This document shows positions 9,595-17,176 of a DNA stretch of 64,000 nucleotides, piece after piece. The translations under genes and the position numbers were made by a program. The DNA comes from DATKJS01 sp964551995. GTDB lineage: Bacteria; Acidobacteriota; Aminicenantia; Aminicenantales; Saccharicenantaceae. Under the pieces are notes generated by a model. It did no database searches and was not told the DNA's origin. It saw nothing but the letters and a program-made list of their open reading frames with translations. Numbering within the stretch: the first letter of the stretch is position 1; the number at the start of each line of letters is the position of its first letter. The stretch is from the NCBI GenBank assembly GCA_964551995.1, contig CAZKFD010000011.1:186001-250000 (forward strand). The letters run 5' to 3'.

Positions 9595-10470
9595 TTATTG
9601 ATGCATCTTCCCGCCGCCGCCGGCGTAGACGAGCTGACCAGTCAGCCAGCGGGCCTGCTCGGAAGCCAGAAAGACGACCACGTCGGCAATGTCCTCAGGC
9701 CGGCCGACCCGGCCCAGAGGGGTCCGGGCGCCGATATCCTTTTCCTCGCGGGGCGTGAGCCAGCCGGTCTGGACCGGACCTGGCGCGACGATGTTGACCG
9801 TGATGCCGTACCTGCCGAGCTCGGCGGCCGCCGACCGGCTATAAGACTCGAGCGCGTGCTTGGCGGCGGCGTAGCTCACGGCGCCCGGGTGCGAATCGGC
9901 CGCGTCCGTCGAAATATTGACGACCCGCCCCGACTTCGCCCCCCGTGCGAGATAACGCCGGACATACTCGACCATCAGCAGGGCCGAGGCGCGCGCGATG
10001 ACGGTGTAGTGGTCGTCCATGGTGGCCGCGTCCGCCAGCCGCATGCCGTAGCCCTCGCCCGCCACGAGCGCCGGGTCGAAGGTCTCGGGGACCCAGTGGG
10101 CGTGGTTGTTGACGAGGATATCCACCGGACCGAGCCGCTTCTCGCAGAGGTCGAAGAGGGCGGAGGTGCTGACGGGGTCGGTGAGGTCGGCTTCGAGACA
10201 AGCGGCGCGGCCTCCTCCGGCCTGGATCGCCCGGACGATCGCTTCCGGCGGCTCTTGGCCGACGGCCTCGTAGAACGCGGGCCCTCCGGTTCCGTCGCGG
10301 CGCGCCCGATCCCGTTCGGCCTCGCTTACGGCCGAAGGGCGTCGGAACGAGCTGATGAACACGGCCGCGCCCTGGGCGGCGAAAGCCCGCGCCGCGGCCG
10401 CGCCGATCCCGAGCGGGTTGTTGGCTCCCGTGATGAGGGCGACCTTGCCGCCGAGTTTCGTGTCGATCAT
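9595..10470 (-). CDS. SDR family NAD(P)-dependent oxidoreductase
   Basis: Classical short-chain dehydrogenase/reductase, 291 aa when started at ATG 10470, where the conserved beta-strand VALITGA begins close to the N-terminus; longer frames overlap the next gene. The cofactor loop is TGANNPLGIG, slightly longer than TGxxxGxG. NNHA replaces NNAG. Catalytic Ser (VVNISTDAADSH region) and the Y-x3-K motif (YAAAK) are present, as is the late PGPVQTG segment. It is co-directional with two Tat-exported Gfo/Idh/MocA genes, 17 nt from each neighbour, suggesting one operon for sugar or polyol oxidation. The enlarged nucleotide loop resembles enoyl-ACP-reductase-like SDRs, an alternative not excluded. 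Confidence 0.88.
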   Translation of the reverse strand: MIDTKLGGKVALITGANNPLGIGAAAARAFAAQGAAVFISSFRRPSAVSEAERDRARRDGTGGPAFYEAVGQEPPEAIVRAIQAGGGRAACLEADLTDPVSTSALFDLCEKRLGPVDILVNNHAHWVPETFDPALVAGEGYGMRLADAATMDDHYTVIARASALLMVEYVRRYLARGAKSGRVVNISTDAADSHPGAVSYAAAKHALESYSRSAAAELGRYGITVNIVAPGPVQTGWLTPREEKDIGARTPLGRVGRPEDIADVVVFLASEQARWLTGQLVYAGGGGKMHQ

Positions 10471-10486
10471 GCCGGTACTCTCTCCC

Positions 10487-11791
10487 TCAAATGAGCGGTG
10501 TTTTGCCGGGGACGGCCACCGGGTCGACGGCATGCGGGCCGAATTCGTACCTGACGGGCGAGAGGTCGAGTTTCGAGGCCTTCATGGCCCAGTCCCAGGA
10601 TATCGCCTGTCCCGTATAGGCGCTCATCCGGCCCATGATCGCGCAGAGCGTGCTCTCGGCCACCCGCCGCCCTTCGTTGAGCGGCTTTCCCGCGCGGATG
10701 GCGGCGATCAGGTCGGCGTGCTCCTGGACATAAGGGTTGACTTCGTCCCCCTCGAATTTCCAGGCGTTCGGCCCGAGGATCTCGCCGTAGCCAAAGGCCG
10801 AGCCTTTCGTCCCGACGATGCGCTCCTCGATTCGGTCGCTGCAGCCGGCGGTCTGGCGGCACATGCTCAGGACGCGGGCGCCGTTCGGGTACTCGAGCTC
10901 GACGGCGAAGTGGTCGAAGATGTTGCCGTATTCGGGCCCCGTCCGGACTTGGCGGCCGCCCATGCCCATGACCTTGACCGGCGTCGCCCGGAAGGCCCAG
11001 TTCATGACGTCGATGTTGTGGACGTGCTGCTCGACGATGTGGTCTCCCGAGAGCCAGGTGAAGTAGATCCAGTTCCGGCATTGCCATTCCATGTCGCTCA
11101 TCTGCGGCTCTCTCTTGACGACCCAAAGCTCCCCCTGGTTCCAGTAGCACTGCCCGCCGACGACCTCGCCGATGGCGCCGTCGTGGATGCGTTTCATGAC
11201 TTCGAGGTAGCGCGCCTGGTGCCGCCTCTGAGTGCCGGCGACGACCGCCAGCCGCTTCTCCGTGGCCAGGACGGAGGAAGTGATGACCGAGCGGACGCCC
11301 ACAGGATCGACGGCCACGGGCTTTTCCATGAAGACGTGTTTCCCCGCCTCGATCGCGGCCCGAAAATGGATCGGCCGGAACCCAGGCGGGGCGGCCATGA
11401 TGATGAGGTTCGCCTCGGGGAGCGCGCAGGCCTTCTTGTAGGCGTCAAAGCCCGGGAAGCACCTTTCCAGCCTGACCTTGACCTTGTCCGCGTGCTTTTC
11501 CCGGAGTTTGGCCAGGGAGCTTTGGATTCGTTCGGCGAACAGGTCAGCCATGGCCACGACCTCGACGCCCGGGGCGGCGTCCATGCAGTCGATGGCCGCC
11601 CCCGTGCCCCGCCCGCCGCAGCCGATGACGGCGACGCGGATCGCCTCCGAACCGGCGGCGTAGAGCCCGAGGCCCGCGGGAATGGCCGCGGCGAGAGAGG
11701 CCGCGGCCGAGGTCTTGATGAAATCCCGACGCGTGATGCCCGTGCCGTTGCCGCCGCCGGTGTTTCCGCTCGCTTTGACCATGTCCTTCAC
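10487..11791 (-). CDS. Tat-exported Gfo/Idh/MocA family oxidoreductase
   Basis: Periplasmic NAD(P)-dependent oxidoreductase, 434 aa. I prefer a GTG start at 11791, because GGGAGGG lies 5 nt upstream; ATG 11782, three codons later, has its purines too close. The Tat motif is RRDFIK followed by an alanine-rich region. The Rossmann glycines appear in AVIGCGGRGTG, the EKP motif in FMEKPVAVD, and the histidine pair region in DHIVEQHVHNID. The latter resembles the family members in which a histidine follows the substrate loop. It is preceded at 11879 by a Tat-exported TIM-barrel isomerase, a recurring periplasmic pair. Confidence 0.9.
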   Translation of the reverse strand: MKDMVKASGNTGGGNGTGITRRDFIKTSAAASLAAAIPAGLGLYAAGSEAIRVAVIGCGGRGTGAAIDCMDAAPGVEVVAMADLFAERIQSSLAKLREKHADKVKVRLERCFPGFDAYKKACALPEANLIIMAAPPGFRPIHFRAAIEAGKHVFMEKPVAVDPVGVRSVITSSVLATEKRLAVVAGTQRRHQARYLEVMKRIHDGAIGEVVGGQCYWNQGELWVVKREPQMSDMEWQCRNWIYFTWLSGDHIVEQHVHNIDVMNWAFRATPVKVMGMGGRQVRTGPEYGNIFDHFAVELEYPNGARVLSMCRQTAGCSDRIEERIVGTKGSAFGYGEILGPNAWKFEGDEVNPYVQEHADLIAAIRAGKPLNEGRRVAESTLCAIMGRMSAYTGQAISWDWAMKASKLDLSPVRYEFGPHAVDPVAVPGKTPLI

Positions 11792-11878
11792 TGTCGCCCT
11801 CCCGGAGAAAATCTCTGGCCGGGTTCGACCGGCGCAGGCTGGCAGCATGCAGCCGCCCGCCAGGCCGGCCCGGTCCTG

Positions 11879-12811
11879 TCAATAAGAACCGGCGGCGCGG
11901 TAGGCGTCGATCACGGCCTCCTCGCCCGCCTTGCCCTTGAGGCTTTTCCCGTGCTCCATGCACAGGACGCCCTGGTAGCCCTTCTCGTGAATGCACTTGA
12001 AGATGTTCTTGAAATCGAGCTCGCCCGTCCCCGGCTCCATCCGGCCCGGCGTGTCCCCGAGATGGAAGGCGGCAATCTCGTCCCAGCTGGCGTCGATGTT
12101 GGGGATGATGTTGCCTTCAGTGATCTGCTGGTGGTAGATGTCGTCGACGATCTTGCAGCACGGACTGCCCACGGCCCGGCAGATCTGGTAGGCCTGGGAC
12201 ATCTTCGTAAGGAAAAGCCCCGGGTGGTTCTTGGGATTGAGGGGCTCGATGACGATGGCCAGCCCGGACGGCTCGACGACGCCCGCGCACCACTTGAGGT
12301 TCTCGATGACGTTGGCCGTCTGGTAGCCCCAGTCGAGGCTTTCGTCGTAGCGGCCGGGCACGACCAAGGTCCACTTCCCGTTGACGCGCTTGGCCGTCTC
12401 GACGGCTGCCCTGAGCTTCGCCGTCGCCGTATCGCGAACGGCCTTGTCCGCAGTTACGAATGTCTTGACGCGGAAATCCGCGTAAGCGACGAACGGACCG
12501 ACAGTGAGGCCGAGACGCGCCGCCTCCCGGCCGATGGCCTCCTGCTCCGGGACGGGCCGGTCCATGAAGCCGTTGTCGAACATGGCCTGGAACCCCCGGT
12601 CGGCCATAAACCTGAGCTGGTCGAGCGGGCCCTTTCCGGCGCTCTCTTCGAACATCCCGAACGGCGGGGCGAATTTGAGCTTGAACGGTTGCGCGCTCTT
12701 GCCGGCCCCCGCGGCCTGCCCCTTCAGCCCCGGGGCGGCGACGGACAGCACGGCTGCGCCCAGGGCGGCGTTCTTCAGGAATTCGCGGCGTGACGGCGGG
12801 ATCTTTTTCAT
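11879..12811 (-). CDS. Tat-exported hydroxypyruvate-isomerase-like TIM barrel protein
   Basis: Sugar isomerase/epimerase of the xylose-isomerase-like TIM-barrel superfamily, 310 aa, with a Tat-type leader (RREFLKNAALG) predicting export of a folded metalloenzyme. Metal-site landmarks include IVIEPLNPKNHPG (Glu), CKIVDDIYHQQ (Asp/His), FHLGDTPGR (His/Asp) and LCMEHGKS (Glu). The overall layout resembles hydroxypyruvate isomerase (Hyi) relatives, but export argues for a different sugar-derived substrate. It is first in a minus-strand operon with genes at 10487, 9595, 8231 and 6162. A promoter with TAGAAT -10 is recognised just upstream. Confidence 0.87.
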   Translation of the reverse strand: MKKIPPSRREFLKNAALGAAVLSVAAPGLKGQAAGAGKSAQPFKLKFAPPFGMFEESAGKGPLDQLRFMADRGFQAMFDNGFMDRPVPEQEAIGREAARLGLTVGPFVAYADFRVKTFVTADKAVRDTATAKLRAAVETAKRVNGKWTLVVPGRYDESLDWGYQTANVIENLKWCAGVVEPSGLAIVIEPLNPKNHPGLFLTKMSQAYQICRAVGSPCCKIVDDIYHQQITEGNIIPNIDASWDEIAAFHLGDTPGRMEPGTGELDFKNIFKCIHEKGYQGVLCMEHGKSLKGKAGEEAVIDAYRAAGSY

Positions 12812-12838
12812 GCCGGACCTCCTTCCTCCATGCCACGA

Positions 12839-12867
12839 ATTCTAATAAATATCCCGGGGACATTCAA
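12839..12867 (-). promoter_or_regulatory. Predicted sigma-70 promoter for the 11879-6162 operon
   Basis: On the minus strand TTGAAT (12867-12862), a 17-nt spacer and TAGAAT (12844-12839) lie about 28 nt upstream of ATG 12811. A GGAAGGAGG ribosome-binding site follows. Spacing is ideal and the -10 has one mismatch to consensus. Confidence 0.6.
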
Positions 12868-13107
12868 TATGAGAGGCGGGAGGGGAGACGCTCATGGCGT
12901 TGGACGATGTCAACTGATTCCAATATAACCAGATGGCCGGCGTCAGAAACTTGGCGATGAAGTCGGGCCCCCGGTGCGGTCGGTCCGGGTCCCTTTCCGG
13001 GCGGAATCGTCTAGCTCACTCAGACTGGTCTCGATAGCCGGCCCAGAAGCTCAAGGAGCTCGTCGGGTGCGCTCCCGAAAACGCGCCCTTCCGGGGATGA
13101 TCGTTCA

Positions 13108-13137
13108 TTGACTTGTCCGCGGGCGGCGTCATACAAT
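13108..13137 (+). promoter_or_regulatory. Predicted sigma-70 promoter upstream of acetyltransferase remnant
   Basis: TTGACT (13108-13113), an 18-nt spacer and TACAAT (13132-13137) on the plus strand, followed by GGAGGAG at 13168-13174. Both elements point at the GNAT remnant, so its control region seems intact. The rest of the 12812-13187 interval holds this promoter and the divergent one at 12839-12867; I see no gene there. Confidence 0.5.
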
Positions 13138-13187
13138 CCCCGGCGCGACGAACGGACGGGCACGGCTGGAGGAGCGACCGCAAGATC

Positions 13188-13640
13188 ATGGACATCATGG
13201 TGCGCGAGATGACCGCCGCCGACTGGCCCTCCGTGGCTGCCATTTACCGGGCCGGCATCGCCACGGGCCATGCGACTTTCGAAGCCGGGCCTCCAGCATC
13301 TTGGGAAGATTTCCGCGCCCGCAAGATCCAGGGGTGCAGCCTCGTCGGCTCGACAGGAAAAGCGGAGGTGGCGGGATGGGCTGCGCTCAGCCCCGTATCC
13401 GACCGCTGTGTCTACGGGGGCGTCGCCGAAGTGAGCCTCTACGTCGACTCGGATCCGGGCGGGAAGGACGTCAGGACGGCGCCCGGCGGATGGGGGGGGC
13501 GGGGAGGCGACGAGATATTTAGAAATGGACGGGCCAGCGTACACACGAAGACATCAGCGGGTCCCACACGAGGCGTGCCGAGATCTTCAGGCGCTCTCCG
13601 CTCGACGCCCGGGCCTGGGCATCGGCATGAGCGCATCGTC
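13188..13640 (+). pseudogene. Frameshifted GNAT acetyltransferase (phosphinothricin acetyltransferase-like) remnant
   Basis: The first 90 or so codons read as a GNAT N-acetyltransferase of the phosphinothricin/methionine-sulfoximine type: IMVREMTAADWPSVAAIY at the start, then TGHATFEA, then VYGGVAEVSLYVD. After about 13455, where the acetyl-CoA loop (usually R/Q-x-x-G-x-G/A) should come, the frame turns into low-complexity Gly/Arg. Fragments of the expected C-terminus appear in other frames: a WTGQ piece near 13525 and an HEAC piece near 13575. At least two indels are needed to explain this. The coenzyme-A site is lost, so the product is unlikely to be active. Sequencing error is an alternative. 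Confidence 0.6.
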
Positions 13641-13672
13641 ATATCACGGAGGCAGACAGACAAGGAGGTTCC

Positions 13673-15256
13673 ATGTCGAGATTATCGAGACCTGTCGTAG
13701 TCAAGCTGCTGACGGTCGTCGTTGTTCTGGCTCTCGCGCTCTTGGCCCGCACGCAGGGCCTTGAGGATCTCATACGCGTCGGCGCCGGCCGCTCGGCCGC
13801 CGTGACGTCGGCCGACCCCAACCCGCTGAGCAACGCCGACCGCATCAAGATTGTCGCACCCGGCGAAACCCGGGTCCTGGCCGACATCAAAGGCCCGGGA
13901 GTCATCCGCCATATCTGGCTGACGTTCAACGAGGCCCGGCCCAACTGGCTCGAGGCCGCCGGGTCGGCCCGCCCCGACGAGATCGTCCTCCGCATGTACT
14001 GGGACGACGCCCGCGAGCCGTCGGTCGAGGCGCCGATCGGAGACTTCTTCGGGGCCGGCTTCGGCCTGCGCCGCGAGCTCAAATCCATACCTGTCGAGGT
14101 CGAGGGCGGCGACGCCTACAACTGCTTTTGGCTCATGCCCTTCTTCAGGCGTGCCGTCATCACCATCACCAACGAGAGCCCGGCCAAGAACGTCCGAAGC
14201 TTCTACTACCACATCGATTACACGCGGGAGGCCGCGCTTCCCGAGAAGACGGCCTACTTCTGCGCCCAGTACAGGAACGAGTTCCCCGAAAAGACCGGAC
14301 GAGATTACCTCATCCTGGACGCGGAGGGGGAAGGCCAGTACGTCGGCACCGTGATGTCGATCCGCTCGCGAAGCCCGTTCTGGTTCGGCGAAGGGGACCC
14401 AAAATTCTACGTCGATGGCGACGCCAAGCCGACCATCCAGGGCACCGGCACCGAGGACTATTTCCTGATGGCCTGGGGGCTCGAGGAGAAGCAGTTCCCG
14501 TACTTCGGCTGCACCTACATGAGCTCCGGCTTCGAGGACCTGGGAACGGAGTACGGCCTGTACCGCTGGCACGTCATGGACCCCGTGCGCTTCACCAAGA
14601 GTCTCCGCTTCGAGATCGAGCACACGGGCTGGATGAGCGCCGACGAGACCGAGAGCGGCAAGGTCGAAGGCAACGTTGAACGCGAGGATGACATGGCCAC
14701 CGTCGCCTTCTGGTACCAGGTCGGACAGCCGAAGCGGTTCACGACGCTGCCGCCGCTCGCCGCGCGCCTCCTGCCGAACCTCGACATCGTCATCGAGGGA
14801 CAGGCGCTGATCGCCACGGCCAAGCACACTCCGGGGGTTCTCGAGCTCCAGAAGGGCTACGACTGGACGGGCGACGGCCAGCTTCTTTTCATGCCCGCCA
14901 GCGAGGGTCCGGAGATCGAAGTCGAGTTCAAGGTCGGAAAGGAAGAATACCGCGGCCTCGTCCTGCGCTTCACCTATGCCGACGACTACGGCATCTACCG
15001 CGTTGACCTTGACGGAAAGAACGTCCGCCAGCCGCCCGACGACATGACCGGCGAGAAGATCCAGGAGTACGATTTCTATTCGAAGGACCTCGAGGTCAAG
15101 GACCAGTATCTGGGAAGTTTCAAGCTAGCGCCCGGAACCCACACACTGCGGCTCGAGTGCCGAGGCAAGAATGTCCTCTCCCACGGGTACAATGTGGGCC
15201 TGGACTCGATCCGGCTGCGGGGGCGCTGGGCCAAGAAGCGCAAGCTGCTGGGCTAG
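13673..15256 (+). CDS. DUF2961/GH172-family protein
   Basis: Secreted or membrane-anchored protein of 527 aa in the DUF2961 family, now glycoside hydrolase family GH172 (founding activity: difructose dianhydride/alpha-fructofuranosidase). A short N-terminal hydrophobic helix follows SRLSRPVVVK. Family landmarks are LSNADRI, GPGVIRHIWLTF, the acidic GTGTEDYF motif (about residues 261-268) and YGLYRWHV. The last 150 residues form an extra beta-rich module (FDI-type, ending with HTLRLECRGKN), probably carbohydrate binding. AGGAGG lies 4 nt upstream of the ATG. It is a single gene between a decayed GNAT and convergent nadE. The substrate is probably a furanoside but cannot be named. Confidence 0.85.
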   Translation: MSRLSRPVVVKLLTVVVVLALALLARTQGLEDLIRVGAGRSAAVTSADPNPLSNADRIKIVAPGETRVLADIKGPGVIRHIWLTFNEARPNWLEAAGSARPDEIVLRMYWDDAREPSVEAPIGDFFGAGFGLRRELKSIPVEVEGGDAYNCFWLMPFFRRAVITITNESPAKNVRSFYYHIDYTREAALPEKTAYFCAQYRNEFPEKTGRDYLILDAEGEGQYVGTVMSIRSRSPFWFGEGDPKFYVDGDAKPTIQGTGTEDYFLMAWGLEEKQFPYFGCTYMSSGFEDLGTEYGLYRWHVMDPVRFTKSLRFEIEHTGWMSADETESGKVEGNVEREDDMATVAFWYQVGQPKRFTTLPPLAARLLPNLDIVIEGQALIATAKHTPGVLELQKGYDWTGDGQLLFMPASEGPEIEVEFKVGKEEYRGLVLRFTYADDYGIYRVDLDGKNVRQPPDDMTGEKIQEYDFYSKDLEVKDQYLGSFKLAPGTHTLRLECRGKNVLSHGYNVGLDSIRLRGRWAKKRKLLG

Positions 15257-15337
15257 AGACTGCCGGGGCTCGGGTGTGGGGAACCGCCGACCTAAGAAGG
15301 GCCCGGCCTCGGCTTTTCAAGGGGGGCCCGTCCGCAG

Positions 15338-17011
15338 TCAGATCTTGGCGGCCACGGGCATGCGCCGGCCGCCGCCGAAGGCCTTCGACGTCACCTTGAG
15401 CCCCATCGCCGCCTGTTTCCGCTTGTATTCGTTCCTGTCGACCGCGGCCGCGACCCAGCGCGTCGTCTTCTCGTCGAAGCCGAGCCCCACGATCTCCTCC
15501 ACCGAGCGGAACTCCTCGATATAGAGCCCCAGGATCTCGTCGAGGACCGGATAGGGCGGCAGCGTGTCCTGGTCGGTCTGGTCGGGGCGCAGCTCGGCGG
15601 ACGGCGCCTTGTCGATGATGGCGCGCGGAATGATACCGGCCCCGGCCGACGCGCCCGCCCCTTTCGTCGCGCCCGCGTTGATGTGCGCCGCGAGCTCGTA
15701 GACCATCGTCTTCGGCACGTCGGACAGGACTGCCAGACCTCCGCTCATGTCGCCGTAGAGCGTGCAATAGCCGACGGCCATCTCGCTCTTGTTCCCAGTC
15801 GAAAGGACGAGGTGGCCGAACTTGTTGGAGAAGGCCATCAGGATCGTACCTCGGATCCGGGCCTGGATGTTCTCTTCCGTCACGTCCGCCTCTCGGCCCG
15901 CGAAGGGCTCTTTCAGCGTCTCGAGATAGGTCCTGTAGATCGACGTGATAGGGATCGTCAGGCACGTCACCCCGAGCCGGGCGGCCAGGTTCAGCGAGTC
16001 TTCGATGCTGCCCCTCGATGAGTAGGGCGACGGCATGGTCACGGCGAGCACGTTTTCGGGCCCGGCCGCGGCCGCCGCCAGGCAGCATGTGACTGCCGAG
16101 TCGATCCCGCCGGACAAGCCGACCACGGCCTTGGCAAAGCCGCACTTCCTCATGTAATCCCTCAGCCCCAGGACGAGCGCCTCGTAGACGGATTCGATCC
16201 TGTCCGGCGGCACGAAAAGCCCCGGCGTCCCGGAGGCGGCGGTGTCGATCGTCCGGACGTGCTCCCGGAAGGCCGGCCCGATGGCCGTGGGCTCTCCGGC
16301 CCGGTCGAAGCACAGGCTGGAGCCGTCGAAAATGAGCTCGTCGTTGGCCCCGACCTGGTTGACGAAGACAAACGGCCGGCCGTGCCTCTGGGCATGGTTC
16401 CGGATCAGGCGGAAGCGGATCTCTGGCTTCCCGGCGTAGAATGGCGACGCCGATATGTTGATAAACAGGGTTGCCCCCCGCCCCGCTAGAACGTCGATCG
16501 GGTCGGTGCTGTAGAGCCGGCCGTTCGGCCACAGCTCCGGCTCGTTCCAGGCGTCCTCGCAGATGGAGACGGCCAGGGTTTCCCCCTTGAACGGCAGGGT
16601 CCCGATTCCCTCGGCCGGGGCGAAATAGCGCGTCTCGTCGAACACGTCGTAGGTCGGAAGCAGACTCTTGGGCTGTTCGAGAAGCACACGGCCGTCGTGG
16701 ATGAGCAGGGCGGAATTGAAGAGGGGCTTCCCCACGTCCCGCCGCGTCGGCATCGGCGCCCCGAAGAGGACGCCCGTGCGGGGAGTGGATTCCGAAGCCT
16801 TCCTCAGCTCCTCGACAGCCGAGACGACCCCCTCGATGAAACAGGGCCTTTCGACCAGGTCCTTGGGGGGATACCCGACGAGGAACAGCTCCGGGAAGAC
16901 GACGAGATCGGAGCCGCTCCGCGCCGCTCCGGCCAGGGTTTCGATGATCCTCGCCCTGTTGCCGCCGATGTCCCCGACGACCGGATTCAGCTGGGCGACC
17001 GTGACCTTCAT
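15338..17011 (-). CDS. nadE: Glutamine-dependent NAD+ synthetase
   Basis: Final step of NAD biosynthesis: amidation of nicotinate adenine dinucleotide with glutamine-derived ammonia and ATP. Length 557 aa is normal for the two-domain enzyme. The N-terminal nitrilase-type glutaminase domain shows PELFLVGYPPKD (Glu), PKSLLPTYDVFDE (Lys) and SICEDAW (nucleophile Cys about 150). The C-terminal synthetase domain has the PP-loop SGGIDSAV (about 299-306), then STGNKSE and the late KAPSAELRPDQTD segment. The start MKVTVAQLNPVVGD matches the family precisely. No Shine-Dalgarno is visible and a TATAAT lies only 9 nt upstream. Confidence 0.96.
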   Translation of the reverse strand: MKVTVAQLNPVVGDIGGNRARIIETLAGAARSGSDLVVFPELFLVGYPPKDLVERPCFIEGVVSAVEELRKASESTPRTGVLFGAPMPTRRDVGKPLFNSALLIHDGRVLLEQPKSLLPTYDVFDETRYFAPAEGIGTLPFKGETLAVSICEDAWNEPELWPNGRLYSTDPIDVLAGRGATLFINISASPFYAGKPEIRFRLIRNHAQRHGRPFVFVNQVGANDELIFDGSSLCFDRAGEPTAIGPAFREHVRTIDTAASGTPGLFVPPDRIESVYEALVLGLRDYMRKCGFAKAVVGLSGGIDSAVTCCLAAAAAGPENVLAVTMPSPYSSRGSIEDSLNLAARLGVTCLTIPITSIYRTYLETLKEPFAGREADVTEENIQARIRGTILMAFSNKFGHLVLSTGNKSEMAVGYCTLYGDMSGGLAVLSDVPKTMVYELAAHINAGATKGAGASAGAGIIPRAIIDKAPSAELRPDQTDQDTLPPYPVLDEILGLYIEEFRSVEEIVGLGFDEKTTRWVAAAVDRNEYKRKQAAMGLKVTSKAFGGGRRMPVAAKI

Positions 17012-17020
17012 CTGCCGTCG

Positions 17021-17029
17021 ATTATATCA
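17021..17029 (-). promoter_or_regulatory. Extended -10 promoter immediately upstream of nadE
   Basis: On the minus strand TGATATAAT (17029-17021) forms an extended -10 element with a perfect TATAAT hexamer, 9 nt from the nadE ATG at 17011. A start site about 7 nt downstream of the hexamer would leave a leader of 2-4 nt. No ribosome-binding site is seen, so the mRNA may be leaderless. Confidence 0.55.
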
Positions 17030-17176
17030 TAAAACCGTCCCGAACCTGTTCTGCCCGGCCTGACGTAATGAACTGATATTCAATTAAATAGATAACCTCC
17101 CGCCGGCCGGCTGGTCGAAGTCCGCCGGAACGGCCCGCCGGCCGGGAGGGATGCCCCGTGTCGGGGGCCGGGGACC

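Noticed and set aside
15257..15337. Intrinsic terminator between DUF2961 gene and nadE
   Set aside because: GGGCCC palindromes occur there but no stem with a T-tract on either strand.
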